A stretch of 14,205 nt of DNA from the NCBI GenBank assembly GCA_946186335.1, contig CAMHMW010000035.1, positions 1 to 14,205 of the forward strand. Direction: 5' to 3'. Below are positions 1 to 5,607 of this stretch, one piece after another. The notes under the pieces are model-generated. The model did not search any database and was not told the DNA's origin. It was given only the letters and a program-made list of their open reading frames with translations. Made by a program: the position numbers and the translations under genes. How positions within the stretch are numbered: position 1 is the first letter of the stretch; every line of letters begins with the position of its first letter. The DNA is from an uncultured Candidatus Melainabacteria bacterium. GTDB lineage: Bacteria > Cyanobacteriota > Vampirovibrionia > Gastranaerophilales > Gastranaerophilaceae.

Positions 1-819
1 GATTTTACTCTGCTTGTTAATCTTCTTGCAAGGCAAACTTATGAATATGTGGAACATATTATCATTGATAATGCCTCACAAGATGGTACTGATGTCCTTT
101 TAAAAGAGTATAAAAACAGCGGATATTTGAACTTTTATTCTGAACCCGACAGAGGGAAATTTGATGCGATGAATAAAGGGTTATTGCGGGCGAAAGGTGA
201 ATATGTCGCTTTTTTAAGTTGTGATGATTTTTATCATGATATAACCGGTATTGCTGATGTTGTAAATGTGATGGAGCAGGAAGAAGCGGATTTTTGTTTC
301 TTCCCGTCATATTGTTGTCATCCTGAGGGTTATGTTTTTCAGTTTGTACCGTCAATGCTGAATGCTTTTCAGGTTTCTCCATGTCCCAGACAGGCAATGT
401 TTTTCAGAAAATCGGTTCTTGCAGAAATAGGTTCATTTGATGAAAAATTCAGTCTGCTGGCTGATTATGATTTAGTTATCAGGTTATTACTCGGCGGATA
501 TAAAGGGGTGTTATTTGAAGGAAATATTGTTACCTGCAAAGTCGGGGAACAGGTTTCAAAATATACAACTCAGGTTGAAGCAGAATGTAATCATATTTTC
601 TATAAAAATTACAGAAGTATTTTCCCGATTACGGATCAGGCATTAGAAAGACTTGTCAAGTTATCAGAAATACCAAAACCGCTTCTTGACAGATTAGCAG
701 GAGTGTTCCCGCCTGAGGATAAAGAACTTTTCTATGAGAGATATCAGGATATGTGCAATATTCTGCTTCAGGGCGCACAGGCATTAAAGGAACAGGAGCG
801 CCAAAACAGGATGCAGTAA
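1..819 (+). CDS. Family 2 glycosyltransferase (GT-A fold), 5' end missing
   Basis: The reading frame is open from the first base of the window, so the start codon lies upstream; the GTG at 49 is internal and has no ribosome binding site. Visible in order: a nucleotide-binding strand with DNASQDGT (codons 23-30), PDRGKFDAMNKG (49-60), the metal-binding DXD-type motif SCDDF (73-77), and the family 2 acceptor-side signature FDEKFSLLADYDL (146-158) with the usual G-F-D and D-Y-D pattern. No membrane segment is visible, so it is probably a soluble or peripheral enzyme that transfers a sugar from a nucleotide donor during surface glycan synthesis. Donor and acceptor cannot be read from the sequence. 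The last 50 residues are a charged helical tail. It precedes a sugar-type oxidoreductase, which fits a glycan locus. Family is firm; substrate is unknown. Confidence 0.9.
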   Translation, partial: DFTLLVNLLARQTYEYVEHIIIDNASQDGTDVLLKEYKNSGYLNFYSEPDRGKFDAMNKGLLRAKGEYVAFLSCDDFYHDITGIADVVNVMEQEEADFCFFPSYCCHPEGYVFQFVPSMLNAFQVSPCPRQAMFFRKSVLAEIGSFDEKFSLLADYDLVIRLLLGGYKGVLFEGNIVTCKVGEQVSKYTTQVEAECNHIFYKNYRSIFPITDQALERLVKLSEIPKPLLDRLAGVFPPEDKELFYERYQDMCNILLQGAQALKEQERQNRMQ

Positions 820-829
820 TGTTAAATGT

Positions 830-857
830 TTGCAAAATAGATTTTCAAGTCTATAAT
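830..857 (+). promoter_or_regulatory. Sigma-70 type promoter of the Gfo/Idh gene
   Basis: TTGCAA at 830-835 and a perfect TATAAT at 852-857 are separated by 16 bp. The predicted transcription start near 864 gives a leader of about 30 nt that contains the AAGAAGG ribosome binding site at 880-886, correctly spaced before the ATG at 896. This would let the downstream four-gene run be expressed independently of the glycosyltransferase. No terminator is seen between them, so read-through is also possible. Confidence 0.6.
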
Positions 858-895
858 TATATTAAGAGTAGTTTTATTTAAGAAGGTTAGATAAT

Positions 896-1903
896 ATGAG
901 TAATCAAAAAATAGCAGTATTAGGTTGCGGCTTATGGGGCAGAAATATTGTCAGAAATTTTTATAATCTGAATGCTCTCGGTATGGTTTGCGATTTGGAT
1001 GATGAAAATTTGGCAAAAGTTCATGAACAGTATCCCGACGTAAAAACGACGAAAGATTTTCACGATATTATTAACAGTAAAGATATAACGGGTGTTGTTG
1101 TTGTTACACCGAGCCATACTCATTTTAGGTTCGTTAAGGCTATGCTGGAAGCGGGAAAACACGTTTACGTTGAAAAACCGATTTCAACAGTTGCACAGGA
1201 AGCAAGAGATTTGGCTGACCTTGCTGATAGTAAGGGGCTAATTCTTATGGTCGGACATTTGCTTTTGTATCATCCTGCCGTAAATCGTTTAAAAATGATG
1301 ATAGAGGCGGGCGAACTCGGAGAAATCGTTTACGCACAGAGTGACCGTTTGAATATAAATTATTTCAAAAATGACAGAAGTGTAATGTGGGATTTGGCTC
1401 CTCATGATGTTTCAATGATGAGTTATGTAACGGGGAAAGACCCTGTAAGAGTTATATCTGCTGTAGGGTGTTCATCAGACAGAAATGACATTATGGATAT
1501 TACACATTTGACTGTCGAATTTGAGGGCGGAATGGTCGGTCAGATTTCAGACAGTTGGATTACTCCCAAAAAACACGTTCAGTTGTTGGTGCGAGGGACT
1601 AAGAAGACAGCAATTCTTGATGACACAGTTCCCGACCATAAACTTACAATATATGAAAACTTTAAGGCGGGAAGCAGTGAGGTGTTCCAGCCGGATATTT
1701 TGGAGATTGAGCCGTTAAAACTCGAATGTCAGCACTTTATCAGTTGTTGTGAAACCGGTAAAAAAGCCCGGTCTGACGGAGAAAACGGTTTTATTGTTGT
1801 AAGCATTTTGGAAGAAGCCGAAAGAATAATGCTTGGGGACAGGGCTAAAAATCTTGATAATTTTGATTTTGCGCTTTCCCGTTCTAAAAAAGATGTAAAA
1901 TAG
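896..1903 (+). CDS. Gfo/Idh/MocA family NAD(P)-dependent oxidoreductase
   Basis: 335 aa, the normal family length. The N-terminal Rossmann fold shows the dinucleotide loop GCGLWGRN (residues 10-17), the acidic CDLDD end of strand 2 (32-36), and the family EKP motif at 93-95, whose lysine is the usual catalytic and cofactor-binding residue. The C-terminal alpha/beta domain carries GH (120-121) and WDLAPHDVS (165-173) with the active-site His170. The GCGxWGxNxVRNF opening and WDLAPHD signature are typical of the branch that oxidises UDP-sugars at C3 (WlbA/GnnA-like), but no partner aminotransferase or acetyltransferase is visible, so the exact substrate is open. It likely acts in the cytoplasm on a sugar nucleotide for surface glycan synthesis. 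The start is fixed by AAGAAGG 9 nt upstream. It is the first gene of a four-gene co-directional run. Confidence 0.88.
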   Translation: MSNQKIAVLGCGLWGRNIVRNFYNLNALGMVCDLDDENLAKVHEQYPDVKTTKDFHDIINSKDITGVVVVTPSHTHFRFVKAMLEAGKHVYVEKPISTVAQEARDLADLADSKGLILMVGHLLLYHPAVNRLKMMIEAGELGEIVYAQSDRLNINYFKNDRSVMWDLAPHDVSMMSYVTGKDPVRVISAVGCSSDRNDIMDITHLTVEFEGGMVGQISDSWITPKKHVQLLVRGTKKTAILDDTVPDHKLTIYENFKAGSSEVFQPDILEIEPLKLECQHFISCCETGKKARSDGENGFIVVSILEEAERIMLGDRAKNLDNFDFALSRSKKDVK

Positions 1904-1913
1904 ATAATTTGTA

Positions 1914-1926
1914 TCGGAAAATCCGA
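1914..1926 (+). other. Small hairpin in the Gfo/Idh to phosphatidyltransferase gap
   Basis: TCGGA and TCCGA arms of 5 bp flank a 3-nt AAA loop in the 39-nt spacer, just before the AAGAGGGA ribosome binding site at 1931-1938. It is too weak and lacks a T-tract, so it is not a terminator. At most it tunes translation or mRNA decay between the two genes. Confidence 0.3.
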
Positions 1927-1942
1927 CAGTAAGAGGGATATT

Positions 1943-2551
1943 ATGGATATTAAAAATAATACTGCGAATATAGTTTCAGTAAGCCGAATTTTTATAGCAT
2001 TTATTGCTATAGGTTTACTGTATGTACATACAACAACGGCTTATATCTGGTCTGTATCGTTAACAATAATTGCATTTGCTATGGACGGAGTTGACGGATA
2101 TATTGCAAGAAAATATAATCAGTCCTCAGAGTGGGGTGCGGTACTTGATATATTAGGTGACAGAATTGTTGAAATGTCATACTGGATTGCTTTTGCGGTT
2201 ATGGGCTGGCTGAATATTCTGTTCCCGTTAATTTGTGTTGCAAGAGCGTTTACTACTGACGGAATCAGAAGTATTGCACTTTCAAAGGGTATGACTCCTT
2301 TTGGTGAAAAATCAATGCAGTCAACCTCTTGGGGTAAGTTCATCTGTGCTTCAAAATTTATGAGAGTCAGTTATGCGGTTGCAAAAGTTGTTGCGTTTGT
2401 CCTTTTGATTACGGCATATATTCCCGGCTTAAACGAGCAGGCGGCTGATATTATACGACTAATCGCAATTATTTCTGCATGGTTTGCAATTACCTTCTGT
2501 GTAGTTCGTGCAATTCCTGTTGTTGCGGAAAGCGGTAAATTATTTAAGTAA
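1943..2551 (+). CDS. CDP-alcohol phosphatidyltransferase (PgsA-like) membrane protein
   Basis: 202 aa integral membrane enzyme. The complete family signature D-x2-D-G-x2-A-R-x8-G-x3-D-x3-D is present from residue 48 to 73 (D48, D51, G52, A55, R56, G65, D69, D73). The aspartates bind two divalent metals and the CDP-alcohol. Hydrophobic stretches near residues 12-30, 34-48, 78-100, 140-162 and 170-192 fit the six-helix fold. Length and signature fit PgsA, which makes phosphatidylglycerol phosphate from CDP-diacylglycerol and glycerol 3-phosphate at the inner membrane. Other members use serine or inositol phosphate, and the acceptor cannot be told from the motif alone. The start is supported by AAGAGGGA at 1931-1938. 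It ends 9 nt before trmL, and its stop codon is part of the trmL ribosome binding site, so the two are translationally linked. Confidence 0.85.
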   Translation: MDIKNNTANIVSVSRIFIAFIAIGLLYVHTTTAYIWSVSLTIIAFAMDGVDGYIARKYNQSSEWGAVLDILGDRIVEMSYWIAFAVMGWLNILFPLICVARAFTTDGIRSIALSKGMTPFGEKSMQSTSWGKFICASKFMRVSYAVAKVVAFVLLITAYIPGLNEQAADIIRLIAIISAWFAITFCVVRAIPVVAESGKLFK

Positions 2552-2560
2552 GGTTTTTTT

Positions 2561-3010
2561 ATGGCTAAATTAAATATCGTGTTGTATGAACCTGAAATTC
2601 CTCAAAATACGGGAAATATAGCAAGATTATGTGCTTGTACCGGCGCAAGTTTGTATCTGGTAGGAAAATTAGGCTTTTCTTTAACCAGTAAATATACAAA
2701 ACGTGCGGGGCTTGACTATTGGGACAGTGTTGATTTGCATAAAGTTAATTCAATGGACGAATTGTATAACGAATTTCCCGATGGGACTTTTTATTACCTA
2801 ACAACAAAAACTGATAAATTATATACGGATATTGAATTTAAAGATGGTGATTTTATTGTTTTCGGTCCTGAAACCAGAGGTTTGCCCGAAAAATATGTAA
2901 AAGATTCTCATGCCAGAACTATTCCGATGAGGGAGGGGCAGAGGAGTTTAAATTTATCAAATTCTGTTGCAATAGTAGCATATGAGGCGATAAGGCAAAA
3001 TGGACTATAA
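2561..3010 (+). CDS. trmL: tRNA (cytidine/uridine-2'-O-)-methyltransferase TrmL
   Basis: 149 aa, the usual length of the minimal SPOUT enzyme TrmL/YibK, which methylates the ribose 2'-O of the wobble nucleotide (position 34) in tRNA-Leu isoacceptors using S-adenosylmethionine. All family landmarks are present: NIVLYEPEIPQNTGNIAR (residues 5-22, motif 1 with N16 and R22), KRAGLDYW (47-54), the knot motif FGPETRGLP (101-109), and the SAM-binding trefoil RSLNLSNSV (128-136). The start uses TAAGG (2549-2553), which overlaps the stop of the preceding gene. The end overlaps nnrD by 11 nt. The window also encodes a tRNA-Leu(UAA), the classic substrate type of this enzyme; that is a coincidence of location rather than linkage. 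Identification is strong. Confidence 0.93.
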   Translation: MAKLNIVLYEPEIPQNTGNIARLCACTGASLYLVGKLGFSLTSKYTKRAGLDYWDSVDLHKVNSMDELYNEFPDGTFYYLTTKTDKLYTDIEFKDGDFIVFGPETRGLPEKYVKDSHARTIPMREGQRSLNLSNSVAIVAYEAIRQNGL

Positions 3011-3821
3011 ACTTCCGAAACGTATTGAAAATTCAAACAAAGCAACCTATGGCAGAGTGTTAAATATAGCGGGTTCCGATTATATGTCGGGTGCGGCTTG
3101 TCTTTCAAGTCTATCTGCGCTAAAAATCGGTTGCGGATATTGTTTCCTGTGTTCTACGGACAGAGTTATTGATGCGGTGGCATCTCAAACTCAAAATGTT
3201 GTGTTCCTGCCGCGAAAAGATATGACTCAATATATTGAAAACGCTGATGTTATTGAAATCGGATGCGGTTTATCAACGAATTTTGATGCGTTAGAAATTT
3301 TCAAAACTTTTTTAGGATGCATCAAACCTTCTCAAAGGGTTTTGGTAGATGCAGACGGGTTAAATATTTTGGCAAAAAACTATGATTTATATAAAAATTC
3401 TCAAATCAAAAATCTGATATTAACCCCTCACCCAAAAGAAGCAGCAAGACTTTTGGAAAAAACTACCGAGGAAATTTTATCAGATATTAAAAAATCAGCA
3501 AGAGAAATTTCGGAAAAATTCGGTTGTATTACAGTTCTGAAAACTCATAAAACGTATGTGTATTCCCCTGACGGTCGGGAATATACAAATACAACCGGTA
3601 ATAATTCGATGGCAAAAGCAGGCTCAGGAGATGTCCTTGCGGGTATGATTTCGGGGCTTTTGGCTCAGGGTATGGATATGTTTGAAGGTGCTTGTCTTGG
3701 TGTATATCTTCACGGACTGTGCGGAGATTTGGCAAAGGAAAAACTTACCGAATATTCCGTAATGGCAGAAGATTTGATAAGTTTTATTCCTGATGCTATT
3801 AAATTTTATCTGAAAAATTAG
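3000..3821 (+). CDS. nnrD: ADP/ATP-dependent NAD(P)H-hydrate dehydratase (stand-alone NnrD/CARKD)
   Basis: 273 aa with a ribokinase-like fold. This repair enzyme dehydrates the damaged cofactor S-NAD(P)H-hydrate back to NAD(P)H at the expense of ADP or ATP. Visible motifs are GRVLNIAGSDYMSGAA (18-33), VLVDADGLNIL (114-124), TPHPKEAARLL (142-152), VLKTHKT (179-185), and the catalytic, phosphate-binding GNNSMAKAGSGDVLAG (200-215) with Asp211 as the family's catalytic base. The usual NnrE epimerase domain is absent, so this is the single-domain version; the epimerase would have to be elsewhere. The ATG at 3000 lies inside trmL, with TAAGG at 2991-2995 as its ribosome binding site, so translation is coupled to trmL. 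Its TAG stop shares bases with the TAA stop of the convergent 80-aa gene. Confidence 0.92.
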   Translation: MDYKLPKRIENSNKATYGRVLNIAGSDYMSGAACLSSLSALKIGCGYCFLCSTDRVIDAVASQTQNVVFLPRKDMTQYIENADVIEIGCGLSTNFDALEIFKTFLGCIKPSQRVLVDADGLNILAKNYDLYKNSQIKNLILTPHPKEAARLLEKTTEEILSDIKKSAREISEKFGCITVLKTHKTYVYSPDGREYTNTTGNNSMAKAGSGDVLAGMISGLLAQGMDMFEGACLGVYLHGLCGDLAKEKLTEYSVMAEDLISFIPDAIKFYLKN

Positions 3822-4060
3822 CCGAATCTGAAGTCTATTATTTCACCGACGCCTTCTTCTTTAACTGCGTTTGGGATATATTCAGTCGGTTTGAAATATA
3901 TTTCAGCTGCTTCTGCCTGTTTGGCAGGTTTCATTTTTACCGGTGCAAATACTGCATTTAATCCGTCCGGTCTTAAATAATTCCATAATTTATTGTATCG
4001 TTCTGTAAATTCATCTGTGTGTCTTGGGGTAATACCGGGGATAATTCCTGTTGGTTTCAT
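3818..4060 (-). CDS. Small conserved-looking protein of unknown function, 80 aa
   Basis: I do not recognise a family. The start is well supported: AAGGAG (complement of 4067-4072) sits 6 nt before the ATG at 4060. The protein begins MKPTGIIPGITPRHTDEF, has a helical YNKLWNYLRPDGLN segment (22-35), then a Lys/Ala/Glu-rich stretch, and ends VGEIIDFRFG. There is no signal peptide, membrane span or cysteine. The Pro/Gly-rich N-terminus followed by one short helix suggests a small adaptor or a largely unstructured protein. It lies about 147 nt downstream of speD in the same direction, with a strong hairpin between, so it may be partly co-transcribed with speD. It overlaps the nnrD stop by 4 nt tail to tail. 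The coding call rests on the ribosome binding site and the fit into the gap. Confidence 0.7.
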   Translation of the reverse strand: MKPTGIIPGITPRHTDEFTERYNKLWNYLRPDGLNAVFAPVKMKPAKQAEAAEIYFKPTEYIPNAVKEEGVGEIIDFRFG

Positions 4061-4066
4061 TATTTT

Positions 4067-4072
4067 CTCCTT
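4067..4072 (-). promoter_or_regulatory. Ribosome binding site of the 80-aa gene
   Basis: AAGGAG on the minus strand, 6 nt before the ATG at 4060. It is the strongest evidence that this unrecognised small ORF is translated. Confidence 0.75.
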
Positions 4073-4111
4073 TTATTTCTAAGTTTAGTGTATTATCTTA
4101 ATTTATATTTG

Positions 4112-4166
4112 AAATAGCCCGACAGGATATTTTGCCTTTGTGCTACTCTCTCCTATCGGGCTATTT
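4112..4166 (-). terminator. Long hairpin between speD and the 80-aa gene, possible terminator
   Basis: Arms of 16 nt at 4112-4127 and 4151-4166 with a 23-nt loop. Read on the plus strand there is one C-A mismatch; read as minus-strand RNA the same position is a U-G wobble, so the stem is fully paired only in the speD transcript direction. No clean U-tract follows on the minus side. On the plus side the arm is followed by T-rich sequence, so it could also stop read-through from nnrD. It could be a terminator, an attenuator ahead of the 80-aa gene, or an mRNA-stabilising 3' structure for speD. Confidence 0.6.
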
Positions 4167-4207
4167 AGTTTTACTATTTTAAAAACGCTAAAAATATTTT
4201 TTTGCGT

Positions 4208-4663
4208 TTAACTTATAAATTGCTGCATAACCTCAAACGGTTTTTCAACAACTTCCATTGAATCTCTTTGGATTATGCCTCTTTTAAGTTCTGTAAAGCT
4301 TGCTCTTTTTGAGCTAAACTTATTTTTCAGAAACTCATAGGCAACTTTCGGGTCGCATTTTGTTCCGCAGGTAAATAAATCAACTGCGGCATACCCGAGT
4401 TCAGGCCAAGTATGAATTGCCAGATGGCTTTCGGAAATAATAACTACTCCCGAAACTCCATAGGGATTAAACATGTGGAAACATTTTTGAACTATTGTTG
4501 CACCGCATTCCAATGCTGCATCAATCATATATTTTTCAACTTTATCCATACTGTTTAATGTATTCGGGTCACATTCAAAAAATTCTGCAAGTACATGTTG
4601 TCCTAAATGTATTTCTTCAAGCTCGGAATTCATTTTGAACATGTCTAAAGGTGAATCTGTCAA
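4208..4663 (-). CDS. speD: S-adenosylmethionine decarboxylase proenzyme (prokaryotic SpeD/SpeH type)
   Basis: 151 aa. The enzyme makes decarboxylated S-adenosylmethionine, the aminopropyl donor for spermidine. The self-cleavage site is visible in ISESHLAIHTWPELGYAAVD: cleavage between Glu78 and Ser79 turns the serine into the active pyruvoyl group. The processing His84 and catalytic Cys99 (FTCGT) are at +5 and +20 from the serine, as in the Thermotoga enzyme. Start choice: the gene begins with TTG (4663-4661), because AAGGAG lies 9 nt upstream and the first ATG (codon 8) has no ribosome binding site. The N-terminal extension before the core is a little longer than in the shortest family members. 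No speE is in the window, so the aminopropyltransferase must be elsewhere. It is divergent from the response regulator. Confidence 0.93.
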   Translation of the reverse strand: MTDSPLDMFKMNSELEEIHLGQHVLAEFFECDPNTLNSMDKVEKYMIDAALECGATIVQKCFHMFNPYGVSGVVIISESHLAIHTWPELGYAAVDLFTCGTKCDPKVAYEFLKNKFSSKRASFTELKRGIIQRDSMEVVEKPFEVMQQFIS

Positions 4664-4672
4664 TTTATCTTT

Positions 4673-4678
4673 CTCCTT
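4673..4678 (-). promoter_or_regulatory. Ribosome binding site that fixes the TTG start of speD
   Basis: AAGGAG on the minus strand, 9 nt before the TTG at 4663. The downstream in-frame ATG codons (8 and 11) lack any such element, so the TTG start is preferred. Confidence 0.75.
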
Positions 4679-4742
4679 TTGTATAAATGTATATTTTCAC
4701 ACTATTACATAATATACTAAAAAATAATTTTTTGTTAGTTTT

Positions 4743-4770
4743 TTTATAAAATATTTTCTTTCAAATTCAA
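4743..4770 (-). promoter_or_regulatory. Candidate speD promoter
   Basis: On the minus strand TTGAAT (4765-4770) and TATAAA (4743-4748) are separated by 16 bp, predicting a start near 4736 and a leader of about 70 nt before the speD TTG. The surrounding 209-bp divergent spacer (4664-4872) is extremely AT-rich, so chance matches are likely. Apart from promoter candidates and one imperfect inverted repeat (ATAACTGT near 4770, ACGGTTAT near 4807), I see no gene or clear riboswitch in it. Confidence 0.35.
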
Positions 4771-4833
4771 TAACTGTCATAAATACACTTATATAGTCAT
4801 TTTTTAACGGTTATGTTTATTAAGTTTTATGAA

Positions 4834-4866
4834 TTGTATTCAATTCGGGTATTTTTGTAATAGTAT
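4834..4866 (+). promoter_or_regulatory. Candidate promoter of the response regulator, very short leader
   Basis: TTGTAT (4834-4839) lies 18 bp before TAATAG (4858-4863); an alternative -10, TAGTAT (4861-4866), ends 6 nt before the ATG. No ribosome binding site is visible between the -10 and the ATG at 4873. A leaderless or near-leaderless transcript is possible, but the -10 matches are weaker than for the helicase and patatin genes. Confidence 0.35.
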
Positions 4867-4872
4867 TTATGT

Positions 4873-5571
4873 ATGGATAATAAAATTGTTGTAATAGATG
4901 ATGATATCGCAATAAATGAGCTTGTTAAGGTTAACCTTGAACTTGCCGGTTATAAGGTTTGTCAGGCTTTTGACGGAGTGAAGGGCTTTGCTTTTGTGAA
5001 ACAGGAGATGCCGTCTTTGGTTGTTCTTGATGTTATGATGCCTGATGTTGACGGTTTTACCGTTGCAAAAAGAATTCGCCAAAATGATGATACAAAAAAT
5101 ATCCCTATAATTATGCTGACGGCTCTTTCTCAGTTAAATGACAAAGTTAACGGTTTTAATATCGGAGTGGATGATTACTTGGTTAAACCGTTTGAAGTTG
5201 AGGAGTTGTTGGTGAGAGTTCGGGCTTTATTAAAAAGAACCAATCAAATTCCCGAATCTGCTTCTACAAGAGATTTGCTGACGTTAGGTGAGATTACACT
5301 TTTGCCTGAACAATACAGTGTTCGAATAAATGACAAACAGGTCAAATTGACCCCAATTGAGTTTGATATATTTAATCTGCTTTTTCAAAACCATGGAAAT
5401 ATGGTTTCTTCGGCTATGCTGTTAAAAGAGATTTGGGGTTATTCTCCCGATGATGATATTGAAACAATAAGGGTGCATATAAGACATTTACGCTCTAAAA
5501 TTGATAAAATCTCTGACGGCAAAAAATACATTGAAACTATCTATGGTGGCGGTTATAAACTAAATATTTAA
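4873..5571 (+). CDS. OmpR/PhoB family response regulator (REC plus winged-helix DNA-binding domain)
   Basis: 232 aa, normal length. The receiver domain occupies residues 4-120, with the acidic pocket D9/D10, phospho-acceptor Asp53 in VVLDVMMPDVDGF, Thr83 in MLTALS, and Lys105 in the cis-proline KPF motif. After a short linker, the Trans_reg_C winged helix spans about 137-231, with LTPIEFDIFNLL, the recognition region TIRVHIRHLRSKI (198-210), and the closing IETIYGGGYKL hairpin. It should bind DNA as a dimer after phosphorylation. All phosphorylation residues are intact. No histidine kinase is adjacent, so its partner is elsewhere, which is common for the cyanobacteria-type RpaA/RpaB regulators it resembles in layout; I do not assign it to either. 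Upstream there is no ribosome binding site. The helicase gene starts 36 nt downstream but has its own promoter. Confidence 0.93.
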   Translation: MDNKIVVIDDDIAINELVKVNLELAGYKVCQAFDGVKGFAFVKQEMPSLVVLDVMMPDVDGFTVAKRIRQNDDTKNIPIIMLTALSQLNDKVNGFNIGVDDYLVKPFEVEELLVRVRALLKRTNQIPESASTRDLLTLGEITLLPEQYSVRINDKQVKLTPIEFDIFNLLFQNHGNMVSSAMLLKEIWGYSPDDDIETIRVHIRHLRSKIDKISDGKKYIETIYGGGYKLNI

Positions 5572-5572
5572 T

Positions 5573-5601
5573 CTGCCATGATTTTTAAAATGTGATATTA
5601 T
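5573..5601 (+). promoter_or_regulatory. Extended -10 promoter predicting a leaderless helicase mRNA
   Basis: CTGCCA (5573-5578, 4 of 6 to the -35 consensus) is followed after exactly 17 bp by TATTAT (5596-5601), preceded by the extended -10 dinucleotide TG at 5593-5594. Only 6 nt (ACAGAA) separate the -10 from the ATG at 5608, so the predicted transcription start coincides with the A of the start codon. No ribosome binding site is present. Confidence 0.6.
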
Positions 5602-5607
5602 ACAGAA

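Noticed and set aside
49..51. GTG at 49 as the start of the glycosyltransferase
   Set aside because: The frame is open upstream to the window edge with plausible family sequence, and a start here would remove the first strand of the fold.
62..397. 111-aa minus-strand ORF
   Set aside because: It lies antisense inside the glycosyltransferase with no ribosome binding site and low-complexity His/Lys composition.
4664..4872. Riboswitch upstream of speD, for example SAM-responsive
   Set aside because: The leader is AT-rich with no paired helices or conserved core that I can recognise.
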